Positions 16,606 to 27,725 of a DNA stretch of 64,000 nucleotides are shown in pieces. The notes beneath the pieces were generated by a model that was not told where the DNA came from, did not search any database, and worked only from the letters and a program-made list of their open reading frames with translations. The position numbers and the translations under genes are program-made. How positions within the stretch are numbered: position 1 is the stretch's first letter; every line of letters starts with the position of its first letter. The DNA is taken from contig NZ_OZ242344.1 of NCBI RefSeq assembly GCF_965208485.1, positions 2,356,001 to 2,420,000 of the forward strand, read 5' to 3'. This DNA is from Poriferisodalis sp965208485 (GTDB lineage Bacteria; Actinomycetota; Acidimicrobiia; Acidimicrobiales; Poriferisodalaceae).

Positions 16606-17477
16606 GGCCTCCGACGCCTGGTCTCTACGAAGCCGTACTGCAGGTCCTCGGGAGTGCCAACTCCTGGACTCAATCGGTGGCTGAGCCGATGGCCGGCTTA
16701 GTAGAGCACCTCACGGCCACGGAGGCTGAGAGCTTGCCGGAGGCCATTTCGGGTGTCCTGCCGCTGCTGCGCCAAGACCTAGATCGGCTGCGCTTCGCGG
16801 TTGAGATTGCCGCGCGGTTCGACTTCTTCGAGGCGGCAAGCACAGTGCTCGAACTCGCAGAGGCTTTGGACGATCATCAGTTGATGCTCAGCGCAGCGGA
16901 TCTGGGCGCAAACCCTGCAGCGAGTCCCTCGCTGAGGCAGCGAGTCCTCGATCGAAGCGACGAGAACCGCCTCGTTCGAATTCGCTTGGACGCGGGAGTC
17001 GTACCACGTGGCATCGATGAGGAACGTCTATACGACCTCTGTTGGCCGGGCAATCGAACCGACCCCCCGCGGTATCCGCTGCCCCCGGTTGTCGTGTTCG
17101 ACACGAGCCTGCGACCGGATTTGCTGCTGCGTGAAGCCGTACGGCTTGATCGCGCTGGGGCGACCGTGCGAAGGCTCGACCCCGAGGCCGAGGTGCCGTT
17201 CTGGTTCGGGGCCGAAACGGCGCTCGTGTGCCGCAGCGAAACTCGTCGCCGAGTTCGCGGTCGATACCCGCAGTTGCCCGAAGCTCGGATTGTCGTGCCC
17301 GAGGGTGATGAACTGCCCGAGGGCCATGCCGGTGAGGCGCTGCTGTTGCGAAGGCTCAATGCGGCGCTGTCCGGCGCGCTCCGGACGCACGACCTGGACG
17401 ACACACGGCATTCTTGTGTTGGCGAACGCTGTTCGCGCGCAGAGCGAACCGGCCGAAGTCGGCGCGAAGGCAAGTGA
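16593..17477 (+). CDS. Hypothetical protein, second gene of the ATPase cassette
   Basis: A 294-residue soluble protein without a recognisable family. Residues about 1-125 are helical and leucine/alanine-rich. Residues about 155-260 look like an alpha/beta domain (PPVVVFDTSLRPDLLLREAV, then ARIVVPEGDELPEG). The last 35 residues are charged, with HSCVGERCSR containing two cysteines. GTG start within the end of the upstream gene; its stop lies 12 bases before the ATPase start. The VVVFD-TS-RPD strand-loop might be a nucleotide or metal site, but no catalytic motif can be named with confidence. Confidence 0.7.
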   Translation: MATLRPPTPGLYEAVLQVLGSANSWTQSVAEPMAGLVEHLTATEAESLPEAISGVLPLLRQDLDRLRFAVEIAARFDFFEAASTVLELAEALDDHQLMLSAADLGANPAASPSLRQRVLDRSDENRLVRIRLDAGVVPRGIDEERLYDLCWPGNRTDPPRYPLPPVVVFDTSLRPDLLLREAVRLDRAGATVRRLDPEAEVPFWFGAETALVCRSETRRRVRGRYPQLPEARIVVPEGDELPEGHAGEALLLRRLNAALSGALRTHDLDDTRHSCVGERCSRAERTGRSRREGK

Positions 17478-17489
17478 GGTGACAGCGGC

Positions 17490-19124
17490 GTGCTGACGCG
17501 GTTGACCGTTCGCAACTTCAAACGGTTCGGGCAAGCTGAGATCGAGCTCGCGAACCCCGTTGTCTTGATCGGTCCCAACAACTCTGGAAAGACGTCCGCC
17601 TTGCAGGCGCTCGCACTCTGGCATGCGGGCCTTCGTCGTTGGAATGAGAAGCGTGGTGGTACGTCGACACCGGAAAAGCGGCCGGGCGTCGCGGTGAACC
17701 GGCGTGACCTAGTGGCCATGCCCGTGCCCGCCGCGAACCTGCTTTGGCATGAACCGCGCACGCGTAATGCGCTGCGGACCGGAGGCAAGCAGCGCACGGA
17801 GAACATCAGGATCGAGATCATCGTGGACGGGATTGGCCGACACGGTGAATGGCGTTGCGGGTTGGAGTTCGACTATGCCAACGAAGAATCGCTGTACTGC
17901 CGCCCGCTTCGCGTCGACGGCAGCTCCGGTGCCACGCGGATGCCTGTTCCGGACGAGGCCGCCGAAGTCGACATCGCATTCCTTCCGCCGATGTCGGGGC
18001 TCTCGGCATCCGAAGTGCGGCTGGACCGCGGAGCGGTCGACGTGCGGATCGGCGAGGGCCGTACTGCCGAAGTGCTGCGAAACCTGTGTTACCGGGTGCA
18101 TGAGGAGCAGAGCGACCGCTGGGATGCCCTCGTCGAGAGCATCGATCGTTTCTTCGGATTGGAGATCGAGGCACCGCGTTACATCGACGCTCACGGCGAG
18201 ATCACCATGCGCTATCGCGAACGAGACACCTGGCTGGATCTGTCATCGAGTGGAAGGGGACTGCAGCAAACCCTCTTGATCTTGGCGTACATGTACGCCA
18301 ACGAAGGCGCCGTGATGCTGCTCGACGAACCTGATGCACATCTCGAGATACTCCGGCAACGTCAGATTTACCAAGTTGTCAACGAGGCTGCGGCCGAGAC
18401 CGGCAGCCAGATCGTTGCTGCGAGCCATTCCGAGGTGCTGCTCAACGAAGCAGCCGGGAATCACACCGTCGTTGCTTTCGTCGGTTCGCCGCACCGTATC
18501 GACGACCGCGGCAGCCAGCTGCTGAAGTCGCTGCGCGAGATCGGCTTCGAGCACTATGCGCAAGCTGAGCAGGCTGGCTGGGTGCTCTACTTGGAAGGCT
18601 CCACCGATCTGGCGATTCTGCAGGCATTTGCCGATCGGCTCGGCCACCATGGTGCCGCAGGTGCACTTGCGCGACCCTTCGTTCACTACATCGGCAACCA
18701 GGCCGCCAACGCACAGCGCCACTTCTTCGGTCTGCGAGAAGCCCTGCCGCAGTTGCGCGGCGGCGTGCTGCTGGACGAATCGCCCGGTGAAGTTGGCGGG
18801 AACGGTCTCGAGTGCCTTGCGTGGCGGCGGCGCGAGATCGAGAACTACCTGTGCACGCCCGCCGCGCTCGAAGCTTTCGCCGATGCCACGGCCCGAAACG
18901 CTGTCGTCGGCCAGCTGTGGGAAGCCCGTGAGGTAGAGACTCGGCTAAGCGCGATGCGAGACGCAATTGCCAACATCGAATCCGCCCTTGGAGCGTTGCG
19001 GCAAGCCTCGCCGTGGGACCCCGACGCTAAGGTCAGCGACGACTTTCTCACTCCGCTGTTCGCGTCGTACTTCGAGAAGCTCAGTCTGCCGAACCTCGGC
19101 GCGAGGCAGGGGGAGCCAGGGTGA
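17490..19124 (+). CDS. OLD-like AAA ATPase with TOPRIM-like C-terminal region
   Basis: A 544-residue protein with an SMC/RecF-type ATPase N-terminus: MLTRLTVRNFKRF, Walker A GPNNSGKTS (residues about 27-35), ABC-like signature LSSSGRGLQQT (about 251-261), Walker B VMLLDEPDAHLE (about 273-284) and the H-loop VAASHSE. After residue 360 comes WVLYLEGSTDLAIL, which matches the acidic EGxTD motif opening the TOPRIM nuclease domain of OLD-family proteins; ENYL near residue 450 and a helical tail follow. OLD ATPase-nucleases act in phage defence (P2 Old, Gabija GajA, retron Eco8). GTG start; it is third in the cassette, and its stop overlaps the following LLM gene as GTGA. Confidence 0.82.
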   Translation: MLTRLTVRNFKRFGQAEIELANPVVLIGPNNSGKTSALQALALWHAGLRRWNEKRGGTSTPEKRPGVAVNRRDLVAMPVPAANLLWHEPRTRNALRTGGKQRTENIRIEIIVDGIGRHGEWRCGLEFDYANEESLYCRPLRVDGSSGATRMPVPDEAAEVDIAFLPPMSGLSASEVRLDRGAVDVRIGEGRTAEVLRNLCYRVHEEQSDRWDALVESIDRFFGLEIEAPRYIDAHGEITMRYRERDTWLDLSSSGRGLQQTLLILAYMYANEGAVMLLDEPDAHLEILRQRQIYQVVNEAAAETGSQIVAASHSEVLLNEAAGNHTVVAFVGSPHRIDDRGSQLLKSLREIGFEHYAQAEQAGWVLYLEGSTDLAILQAFADRLGHHGAAGALARPFVHYIGNQAANAQRHFFGLREALPQLRGGVLLDESPGEVGGNGLECLAWRRREIENYLCTPAALEAFADATARNAVVGQLWEAREVETRLSAMRDAIANIESALGALRQASPWDPDAKVSDDFLTPLFASYFEKLSLPNLGARQGEPG

Positions 19125-20245
19125 AGTTCAGCTTGTTCATGTACTGCACGATCGGCCGCCGCCACGAGCTCGAAGCCGGCCTCGCTGGACTCAACAACGA
19201 CTACTACCAGCGGATGCTCGGCGAGATCGCCGACATCGCGCGCTTCGCCGACGACAACGGCTGGTACGGCTTCGGGCACCCCGAGCATCATCTGCAGATC
19301 GAGGGCTTCGAGATCTCCAACGACCTCAACCTCATGGCCACCTGGATTGCCCAGCACACCACCCGGCTGCGGCCGATCGCCTGCGGCTACGTGTCGACCA
19401 CGCACAACCCGCTGCGGGTCGCCGAGCAGGTTGCGACGCTCGACCACATGACCGGCGGGCGGCTCTGCTTCGGCGTGGTGCGCGGCTACCAGCACCGCTG
19501 GGTGGACCAGTTCAAGATCCGCCCCGACCTCGCTGCGGTCGGCAAATGGAACCGCGGCACCGAAGACGACGACTATAACCGGCGGTTCTTCGAGGAGTTC
19601 GTCGAGGTGGTGCTCACCGCCCTGCGCAACGACACGTTCTCCTACGAGGGCGAGTTCTGGCGCTTCCCCAACGACAACCTCAATCCCCACACCCACACTG
19701 TGTACTCCGACTACGGCGCCGGGGTCGACGCCGACATGACGATCCACGAGGTGGGCATCGCACCGCGGCCGCTGCAGGCGCCCCATCCGCCGCTGTACGG
19801 CGGCTTCACCATGTCGATGAGCTCGGCGGTGTTCTGGGCGCGCTACGGCGGCACGCCGATCGTGCTCAGCGACCAGATGGATTTCTGCGAGGCGCTGTGG
19901 CAGACGTACCGCGACGAGGCCGCGCAGCACGGTGTCGAGAAGCCCCGCGGGCACGAATGCGGCTGGGGCGGCGTGGCCGTGTGCGCCCCGACCGACGAGG
20001 AGGCGTGGCAGCAGTTCGCCGACATGGAGTGGTTCTGGAACCAGTGGGCCATCCAGTTCGGCCAGGGCATGCCGCTGCCGCTGGTGGGCAGCCCCGACAC
20101 GATCACGCGCCAGATCGAAGAGGCCCACACGCTGCTGGGCATCGACGAGGCGTTCTTCTTGGTGCCCCAGGGCATCCACTCCGCGGATCAGGTCATCTCG
20201 TCGCTCGAGCTGATCAGCGACAAGGTGATGCCCCGCTTTGGCTGA
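19121..20245 (+). CDS. LLM class flavin-dependent oxidoreductase (bacterial luciferase-like)
   Basis: A 374-residue TIM-barrel flavin/F420-dependent oxidoreductase. Luciferase-family features: EIADIARFADDNGWYGFGHPEHH in the first barrel turn, NPLRVAEQVATLDHMTGGRL in the middle, and GSPDTITRQIEEAH in the last third. The substrate is unknown; family members include monooxygenases and F420-dependent dehydrogenases. The GTG start overlaps the ATPase stop by four bases. The function looks unrelated to the cassette, so coupling may only reflect insertion of the cassette upstream of this gene. Confidence 0.87.
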   Translation: MKFSLFMYCTIGRRHELEAGLAGLNNDYYQRMLGEIADIARFADDNGWYGFGHPEHHLQIEGFEISNDLNLMATWIAQHTTRLRPIACGYVSTTHNPLRVAEQVATLDHMTGGRLCFGVVRGYQHRWVDQFKIRPDLAAVGKWNRGTEDDDYNRRFFEEFVEVVLTALRNDTFSYEGEFWRFPNDNLNPHTHTVYSDYGAGVDADMTIHEVGIAPRPLQAPHPPLYGGFTMSMSSAVFWARYGGTPIVLSDQMDFCEALWQTYRDEAAQHGVEKPRGHECGWGGVAVCAPTDEEAWQQFADMEWFWNQWAIQFGQGMPLPLVGSPDTITRQIEEAHTLLGIDEAFFLVPQGIHSADQVISSLELISDKVMPRFG

Positions 20246-20272
20246 TCGGCGCCGACGGCGGGCGCGGCTGCC

Positions 20273-20641
20273 GTGATCTCCGGCATCACTCAGCAGACGA
20301 TCGACACGCCCGACGGCGCTGCGGCTGTTGTGCTCAGTCCGCATGGCGAGCTCGACTTGGCGTCCATCGCGTCGCTGGACAGCGCCGTGACGTCGGCGCT
20401 GCGAGCGGCCGGGCCGCAGCCGAGGCTCATCGTCGACCTGTCCGATGTCAGCCTGCTGCAGCCGGTCGTGGTGGGGGTCTTGCTCGAAGCTCGACGTCGA
20501 TGCCGCAATGCGGGAGGTGCAACGGTGCTGGTTGTCACTGCACCCGAGATCAGCGCCACTCTGGCCGATGTGGAGGTCGCGCCGCTGTTCCCGACAGCGC
20601 CTGAGCTGCACGCAGCCGTGCAGCGCGTCTCCGATCGCTGA
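20273..20641 (+). CDS. STAS domain protein (anti-anti-sigma factor-like) lacking the phospho-serine
   Basis: A 122-residue STAS-fold protein: GELDLASIASLDSAV is the typical SpoIIAA opening, and LIVDLSDVSLLQPVVVGVLLEA is the central strand-helix. The usual D-S-S-G sequence that carries the phosphorylated serine is replaced by QPVV, so it cannot be regulated by the classic anti-sigma kinase cycle. Start GTG 20273. It stands between the LLM gene and nhaA with no kinase partner in the window. Confidence 0.78.
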   Translation: MISGITQQTIDTPDGAAAVVLSPHGELDLASIASLDSAVTSALRAAGPQPRLIVDLSDVSLLQPVVVGVLLEARRRCRNAGGATVLVVTAPEISATLADVEVAPLFPTAPELHAAVQRVSDR

Positions 20642-20718
20642 ACATCCGGCGGCAGGGCACCGGGCACCGGGATCTGCGGCCAGACTGCAACGTAACGGCC
20701 CGTATCCTTCTCGGCCGT

Positions 20719-22086
20719 ATGGCGGACTCGGACTACCTGTACCAGCGCGAGACGTTCGTCGGCGGCGAGAGCCGGCTCGCCCGCTACGTGGCCCGGCCGA
20801 TCCTGAAGTTCATCCACCGCGAGGTGGCCAGCAGCGTCCTGCTGCTGCTGGCGACGGCCGCCGCCCTCATCTGGGCGAATTCCCGTTGGAGTGACGGCTA
20901 CTTCGAGTTCTGGCACACCTACATCGACCTGGCGATCGGCACGTATCACCTGCACCCGTTGACGCTGGAAGAGTTCGTCAACGACGGCCTCATGGCGCTG
21001 TTCTTTTTTGTGGTGGGCCTCGAGATCAAGCGCGAGCTGGTAACAGGCCATCTCGCCAACGTGCGCGCCGCCATGCTGCCGGCCATCGCCGCCGTCGGCG
21101 GGATGGTGGTGCCCGCATTGCTCTACTTCGCCTTGAACCCTTCCGGCGATGCTGCTGCGGGCTGGGCAATGCCGATGGCAACCGACATCGCGTTCGCTGT
21201 CGGCATCGTGTCGCTGCTGGGATCACGTGTCCCGGCGATGCTCAAGCTCTTCCTGCTGACGCTGGCCATCGTGGACGACATCGGGGCGATCGCCGTCATT
21301 GCGATCTTCTATACCGGGGATCTCGACTTCCGGTGGCTGGGGCTGGCCGTCGGGCTGCTCGTCGTGATTCGAGTGCTGACGGTGCTGAAGGTGTGGGCGA
21401 TCGAGGTGTACGTGGTACTCGGGTTCGTGGTCTGGTTCGCGACGCTCGAATCCGGCGTGCACGCCACCATCGCCGGCGTGGCGCTGGGCCTGCTGGCGCC
21501 CGCCAAGCCGTTGCTCGACCGCAAGAAGGCTCAGGATGTGGTCGATCACCTGCCAGACGGGCTCAGCGTCGAGCAGGTCCACCAGGCGTCGTTCCTCGTC
21601 CAGGAATCGGTGCCGATGACCGAGCGCCTCGAAGCGACCCTCCATCCGTTCACCGCATTCCTGATCGTCCCGGTCTTCGCCCTCGCGAACGCAGGCGTGA
21701 AGCTGTCCGGCGACACCGTGGCCGATGCGCTGGGCTCCCCGATCACGTGGGGTGTGATCTTGGGTCTGGTGGTCGGCAAGCCGGTCGGCATCACGCTGTT
21801 CACCTGGCTGGCCATGCGACTCGGATTTGAGCTTCCCGACGGTCTCAACTGGCCACAGTTCGTCGGCGCGGGATTCGCCGCGGGCATCGGTTTCACCGTG
21901 TCGATCCTGATCTCGGGACTCGCGTTCGAAGACGCCGGAGTGACGGATCTCGCCAAGATCGGCATCTTGGTGGCTTCGCTGGCTGCTGCTGCGGGGGCTC
22001 TGGCAGTGCTGTGGTGGGCAGGCAGGGGAGCGCCCGGCGACCAGACCCTGAACCCCGCCGAATCCGAAGCCCTCGACGAGTCCTGA
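20719..22086 (+). CDS. nhaA: Na+/H+ antiporter NhaA
   Basis: A 455-residue antiporter with about twelve transmembrane helices that exports sodium in exchange for protons. The unwound TM4 motif PMATDIAFAVGIVSLLGSRV and the essential double aspartate in LAIVDDIGAIAVIAIFYT are present. GFTVSILISGLAF near the C-terminus is the TM11 signature. The N-terminal extension (residues 1-45) contains RYVARPILKFIHRE, and the C-terminal tail is acidic. Followed by a membrane pyrophosphatase; together these would couple PPi hydrolysis and ion gradients, which fits a saline habitat. Confidence 0.96.
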   Translation: MADSDYLYQRETFVGGESRLARYVARPILKFIHREVASSVLLLLATAAALIWANSRWSDGYFEFWHTYIDLAIGTYHLHPLTLEEFVNDGLMALFFFVVGLEIKRELVTGHLANVRAAMLPAIAAVGGMVVPALLYFALNPSGDAAAGWAMPMATDIAFAVGIVSLLGSRVPAMLKLFLLTLAIVDDIGAIAVIAIFYTGDLDFRWLGLAVGLLVVIRVLTVLKVWAIEVYVVLGFVVWFATLESGVHATIAGVALGLLAPAKPLLDRKKAQDVVDHLPDGLSVEQVHQASFLVQESVPMTERLEATLHPFTAFLIVPVFALANAGVKLSGDTVADALGSPITWGVILGLVVGKPVGITLFTWLAMRLGFELPDGLNWPQFVGAGFAAGIGFTVSILISGLAFEDAGVTDLAKIGILVASLAAAAGALAVLWWAGRGAPGDQTLNPAESEALDES

Positions 22087-22195
22087 GCACCGGCGGTCCA
22101 CAGCATCGCTGCCTGCGGTCCGGCATACTCCCCCGAGCCGCGACCTGAGCCTGAGCTGGCTCTGATCTGACCCCGATGCGACCTTGGAGGTCCAT

Positions 22196-24304
<2,109 letters not shown>

Positions 24305-24370
24305 CCGTCCAGATGAGAGTGCTGCCGAGCGCTGCACCTCGCCGATCTGGCCGCTCGGTCAGTGCGCGGG

Positions 24371-24769
24371 TCAGGCGCCGAGGACCGCCATGCCGATAGC
24401 GCGGGCTGTTTCAGCCTGCCGCTGGTCGAACGTCAGCACAGTCGCGTGCGGGCCCGCTCGTCGGGCGGCAGCCAGGTGGATGGCGTCGAGCGAGCGGCAG
24501 AGCGTTTCCTCAGCGATGCGGGCAGCGTCCGAGCAGACATCTGCATCGAGGCTCATGAGCGCAAACACGTCGAGATCGCTGCGCAGCTGATTCTGAACTC
24601 GCGCCAGGTCGTCTCCCCGAAAGAGCCGTTTGAGATTGCGCCTGACTTCGATCTCAGTCAGACGCGAGGTGACGAGCACTCGATCTTCGGCCATGAATCG
24701 GAGCGCGACATCGGAATCACGTTCCGGCCTATACCTCTTGAACAGCGCGCTTGATTCCACGTACAGCAT
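24371..24769 (-). CDS. vapC: PIN-domain toxin (VapC family)
   Basis: A 132-residue PIN-domain ribonuclease. The N-terminal MLYVESSALFKRY has the ESSALxK variant of the DxSALxK motif; the other acidic residues appear in TEIEVRR, LDAIHLAAA and VTFDQRQAETAR. PIN toxins cleave specific tRNA or rRNA sites when their antitoxin is lost. The start overlaps the antitoxin stop by one base (TGATG), the typical arrangement of a toxin-antitoxin pair. The first aspartate is replaced by glutamate, so activity is likely but not certain. Confidence 0.88.
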   Translation of the reverse strand: MLYVESSALFKRYRPERDSDVALRFMAEDRVLVTSRLTEIEVRRNLKRLFRGDDLARVQNQLRSDLDVFALMSLDADVCSDAARIAEETLCRSLDAIHLAAARRAGPHATVLTFDQRQAETARAIGMAVLGA

Positions 24770-25074
24770 CAGTCACCGCGGTCTTCATCGAGCATTTCTT
24801 GGATGCTGGGCGCATCGGCGGTCAGCAGCGGTGGATCGAAGTTCTTGAACCCCCCGCGACGCTTCGGTGGTGTGATCCAGCCCTCGGCGACGCCCTGTTC
24901 GATGCGTGCGAGGTCATCCAGCGTCGAATCGTCCAGCGGGGTGAGCTGCGCCACCGGCCGTCCCCGGTCGGTGACGATGAGGCGCTCGCCGCCGGCAGCC
25001 CGCCGCACGCACTCCGACAGCTTCGCCTTCAGCTCCCGGATGCCGATGTCAGTGGTCACAACGCCAATGTTCAT
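24769..25074 (-). CDS. Phd/YefM-type antitoxin
   Basis: A 101-residue antitoxin. GIRELKAKLSECVRRAAGGE and LIVTDRGRPVAQLTPL form the Phd/YefM fold that binds DNA and autoregulates the operon. The C-terminal half (residues about 55-101: GWITPPKRRGG to MLDEDRGD) would wrap around the toxin. It is first in the pair, as usual. An AT-rich stretch (25,078-25,110: ATATTATTCACCAATGGTGA) just upstream contains a small palindrome, TCACCAATGGTGA, a plausible operator. Confidence 0.88.
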   Translation of the reverse strand: MNIGVVTTDIGIRELKAKLSECVRRAAGGERLIVTDRGRPVAQLTPLDDSTLDDLARIEQGVAEGWITPPKRRGGFKNFDPPLLTADAPSIQEMLDEDRGD

Positions 25075-25078
25075 GTGG

Positions 25079-25102
25079 CCATATTATTCACCAATGGTGA
25101 CT
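25079..25102. promoter_or_regulatory. Candidate operator of the toxin-antitoxin operon
   Basis: A locally AT-rich patch in GC-rich DNA with the palindrome TCACCA-T-TGGTGA-like core (TCACCAATGGTGA) directly upstream of the antitoxin ATG. Phd/YefM antitoxins bind such palindromes to repress their operon; the assignment here is positional. Confidence 0.4.
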
Positions 25103-25122
25103 ACATCAAACGGATTTAGTAG

Positions 25123-25485
25123 TCACAAAGGGCAAGCTCTATCGGTGGTTGCGAGCACGAAGGAACTCTGAGAGTTGCGCAGGTACTTGCACTCCTCGTC
25201 GAACGTCAAGGTGTGGTACACGCGCAGTCCGAAGCGTTCCGGCTTTTTCGAGATCGTCAGCGGGATGAGGTCGCCGCTGCTCCGCTTGGCGCCATCCGAA
25301 GCGTCGTCCGAGATCGGTCTTTCGTAGCGGACGAGTGCGCGTCCTCTTTCGTCGATCCTGGCACTGAGATGGATTCCGTTGGTGACCGTATTGTTCAGCA
25401 GGCCCGTGATTTCCGCAGCGAAACGACGGGCCTCCTGCTCTAGCAGGGTGCTGAAAAAGTCGATTCTCGGACGATTTCGTAACAC
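25123..25485 (-). CDS. Hypothetical protein
   Basis: A 120-residue protein without a recognised family. GTG start at 25485; third codon positions are strongly G/C, as in neighbouring true genes, which supports coding. An N-terminal helix FFSTLLEQEARRFAAEI is followed by a mixed charged region with a beta-like LIPLTISKKPERFGLRVYHTLTF segment. It lies 49 bases upstream of the antitoxin gene start, on the same strand, so co-transcription with the toxin-antitoxin pair is possible. Confidence 0.5.
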   Translation of the reverse strand: MLRNRPRIDFFSTLLEQEARRFAAEITGLLNNTVTNGIHLSARIDERGRALVRYERPISDDASDGAKRSSGDLIPLTISKKPERFGLRVYHTLTFDEECKYLRNSQSSFVLATTDRACPL

Positions 25486-25542
25486 AAACCAGCAGGTCAG
25501 GGACTTGCGCTCCCGGCCGAACCTGCATATTTCAGCATCCTG

Positions 25543-27063
25543 CTAGGCGTTGTCGCTGTCGGCGTGCGCGACCTCAGCCATGATCTCCGACGGCGGGATA
25601 GACCAGCCCAGAGCGATCGTCCCGTAGGCGGTGCGCGGCAAGACGGGCGGCGGCCTGAGACCGTCCGCGCCGCCGGCGCGTTCGAGTTCGGCGGCCTGCG
25701 AGGCGCGGATCTCCGTGTCGAGCGCCTCTGGGTCCACGATCGATCGGAGTTCGGCATCCAGATCGGCGACGACGGCATACATGGTCGGGTCATCGATCAG
25801 GTCGGCCACTTCGAAGGGGTCTGCGTCCATGTCGAACAGCTGGCTCGCGGCGTCGGGGTGCATGTGGGTCACCAGCTTGTGGCGGCCCTTTCGGATCATG
25901 TAAGACGCTGCTGTCGAGGTCGGTCCGTGGTACTCGGAGAACACGGCGCGCTCGTCGGGAGCGGACCCTGCCAGCTCGAGCAGCGAAGAACCCGGCAGCT
26001 CCGCGTCGGCGGCTTCTGGTTGCGTGCCGGTGACCGCCAGCACGGTCGGGAAGATGTCCGCCAGGGACACCGGGGTGGAGCAGACGGTGCCTGCGTCGAC
26101 GCCTGGACCGGTCATGACGAACGGCACACGCGCCGATGCGTCGTACATCACGCTCTTCATGAGCAGGCCGTGGCTGCCGAGCATGTCGCCATGATCGGTG
26201 GTGTAGATCACCACTGTGCGGTCGGCCGCGCCAGACGCTTCAAGCGCTGCGAGCAAGTCCGCGATCTGGCGGTCGACGAAGTTGACCATGCCGAAGTACA
26301 CCGAATGCAGCGCACGGAGCTCATCGGCGCTGAGCGGCCGCTGGTCGATTCCCATGATCCGGCGGCGAGCGGCCAATTCCGCGTTCTCAGGCCAGTCGCC
26401 CTGCTCCCATGCCGGCGGCAGGGGGATGTCCACGTGATCGGGCGGGGCGCATTCGACTGGCGTCCTGAATGGGTAGTGGGGGTAGGCGTAGCTCACGTGT
26501 GCAGCCCACGGTGCGTCCATCGGCGCTTCCGAGGTCAGCCAGCGGCATGCGCTGCGGGTGGTGTGCCGGTCGTAGTCGGCGTACTCGGCCCGCCCCGCAC
26601 GGGCGTCGAGAGCGTGGCGCACCATCATGTCGTTGAACGGCGCGTCGCCCCGCGCCCAGCCCATCACGGCCGCTCCGTAGCCGCGAGATGCTTGCAGCGG
26701 CAAGTGAGTCTGGTAGCCGCTGTCACCCTCGGGTGCGAAGTGCAGCTTGCCGAACGTGACCGCTGCCTTGCCCTGTTCGGTAAGCCGGTGACCCCAGCTG
26801 TCCGCCTCGTCGCCCGCATACGGGGTGCCGTTGTCGTAGTTCCCGGTGGCGGAGCCGTACCGGCCGGTGGCCAAGGTGGCTCGTGCGGGCATGCACACGG
26901 GGTCATTGGTGTACGCGGCGGCGAACGTGGCGCCGCCCGCTGCCATCTGATCGAGTGCCGGTGTCTGTACCGGGCTGTCCGCGTAGCCGCAGATGAACGG
27001 GTTGTGCTGATCGGAGGTGATGAGCAGCAAGTTGCAGCCGGTTCTGTTTGCCGAACTCGTCAT
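25543..27063 (-). CDS. Type I sulfatase
   Basis: A 506-residue alkaline-phosphatase-superfamily sulfatase that cleaves sulfate esters. The start at 27063 has GGAGG seven bases upstream; the longer frame to 27315 runs into a kinase pseudogene. N-terminal metal site: LLITSDQHN. The sulfatase motif CMPAR (C-x-P-x-R, with the cysteine converted to formylglycine by an FGE enzyme) is followed by ATLATGRYGS. The second metal site is IYTTDHGDMLGSHGL. No signal peptide is seen, so it is probably cytoplasmic and related to choline-sulfatase-like enzymes. Substrate unknown; a second, truncated sulfatase lies nearby. Confidence 0.93.
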   Translation of the reverse strand: MTSSANRTGCNLLLITSDQHNPFICGYADSPVQTPALDQMAAGGATFAAAYTNDPVCMPARATLATGRYGSATGNYDNGTPYAGDEADSWGHRLTEQGKAAVTFGKLHFAPEGDSGYQTHLPLQASRGYGAAVMGWARGDAPFNDMMVRHALDARAGRAEYADYDRHTTRSACRWLTSEAPMDAPWAAHVSYAYPHYPFRTPVECAPPDHVDIPLPPAWEQGDWPENAELAARRRIMGIDQRPLSADELRALHSVYFGMVNFVDRQIADLLAALEASGAADRTVVIYTTDHGDMLGSHGLLMKSVMYDASARVPFVMTGPGVDAGTVCSTPVSLADIFPTVLAVTGTQPEAADAELPGSSLLELAGSAPDERAVFSEYHGPTSTAASYMIRKGRHKLVTHMHPDAASQLFDMDADPFEVADLIDDPTMYAVVADLDAELRSIVDPEALDTEIRASQAAELERAGGADGLRPPPVLPRTAYGTIALGWSIPPSEIMAEVAHADSDNA

Positions 27064-27135
27064 GCGTTGCCTCCTCGCCCTCCGTAGTGCCCGGAAGTCT
27101 TGCAGTCCGGCAACGGCTGGGGTGATGTGCGACGG

Positions 27136-27725
27136 CTCATCGGCGCGTCGCGGTGCGGGCGAGCATGGCGGTGCCCATGGCGGTGGCCCGGGCTGATCGG
27201 ACACCTCGATGGGCCGGCTGCTCAACTCCTGCTTGGCAGCCAGCAGCGGCGGGTTGCGGCTGCCGCCGACGGTCACCATGTGCCGCTCGGGAGATGTCCC
27301 AGCGGCATCCACCAAGCGCGAGATGCACTCGTGGGCGTCTCGTGCCAGCTCGATGATGACCGCTCGCTCGGGCTGCCTGGTCGGGCTGCGTTCGACATGT
27401 AAGGTGTCCCAGTCGAGACTGAGTCGCTGCCGCGATGCGTCGATGCGGCCCCGCCGTCGTGCAGTCCGATCATGACAAAGGTGCGTTCTGGCGGCAGCCC
27501 GGTCATGGTTGCCGCATCGGGTTGCACCCGGCCGAGCGTCGTGCCTGCTCGGACCGTCGGCGCCATCAGCGGCCGGTCCAGATCAGCGGCCTCGAACAGC
27601 TCTGCGGGCCAGTCACGGGCTGCGAGGTCGAACAGCATCGTGCGCGATGCCAGCGAGTAGTCGGTCGCCATCTCACCGCACAGGCGATACGCCATCCAGT
27701 CGGCCATCAGCAGCATGTCCCCGAT
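27136..27725 (-). pseudogene. FGGY-family carbohydrate kinase remnant
   Basis: Minus-strand frames contain pieces of one FGGY kinase: GDMLLMADWMAYRLCGEMATDYSLA with the following MLFDLAARDWP, then FVMIGLHDGGAAS and SVSTGT; in another frame follow ELARDAHECISRLVDAAG, MVTVGGSRNPPLLA and a C-terminal ATAMGTAMLA. Both the N-terminal ATP-binding third and a central part are missing and at least one frameshift is present. It ends abruptly near 27,725, where a sulfatase fragment in opposite orientation begins. Confidence 0.78.

Noticed and set aside
19121..20245. LLM gene as a fourth member of the defence cassette
   Set aside because: The 4-base GTGA overlap suggests coupling, but luciferase-like oxidoreductases have no known role with OLD ATPases. 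The overlap alone is not enough to include it.
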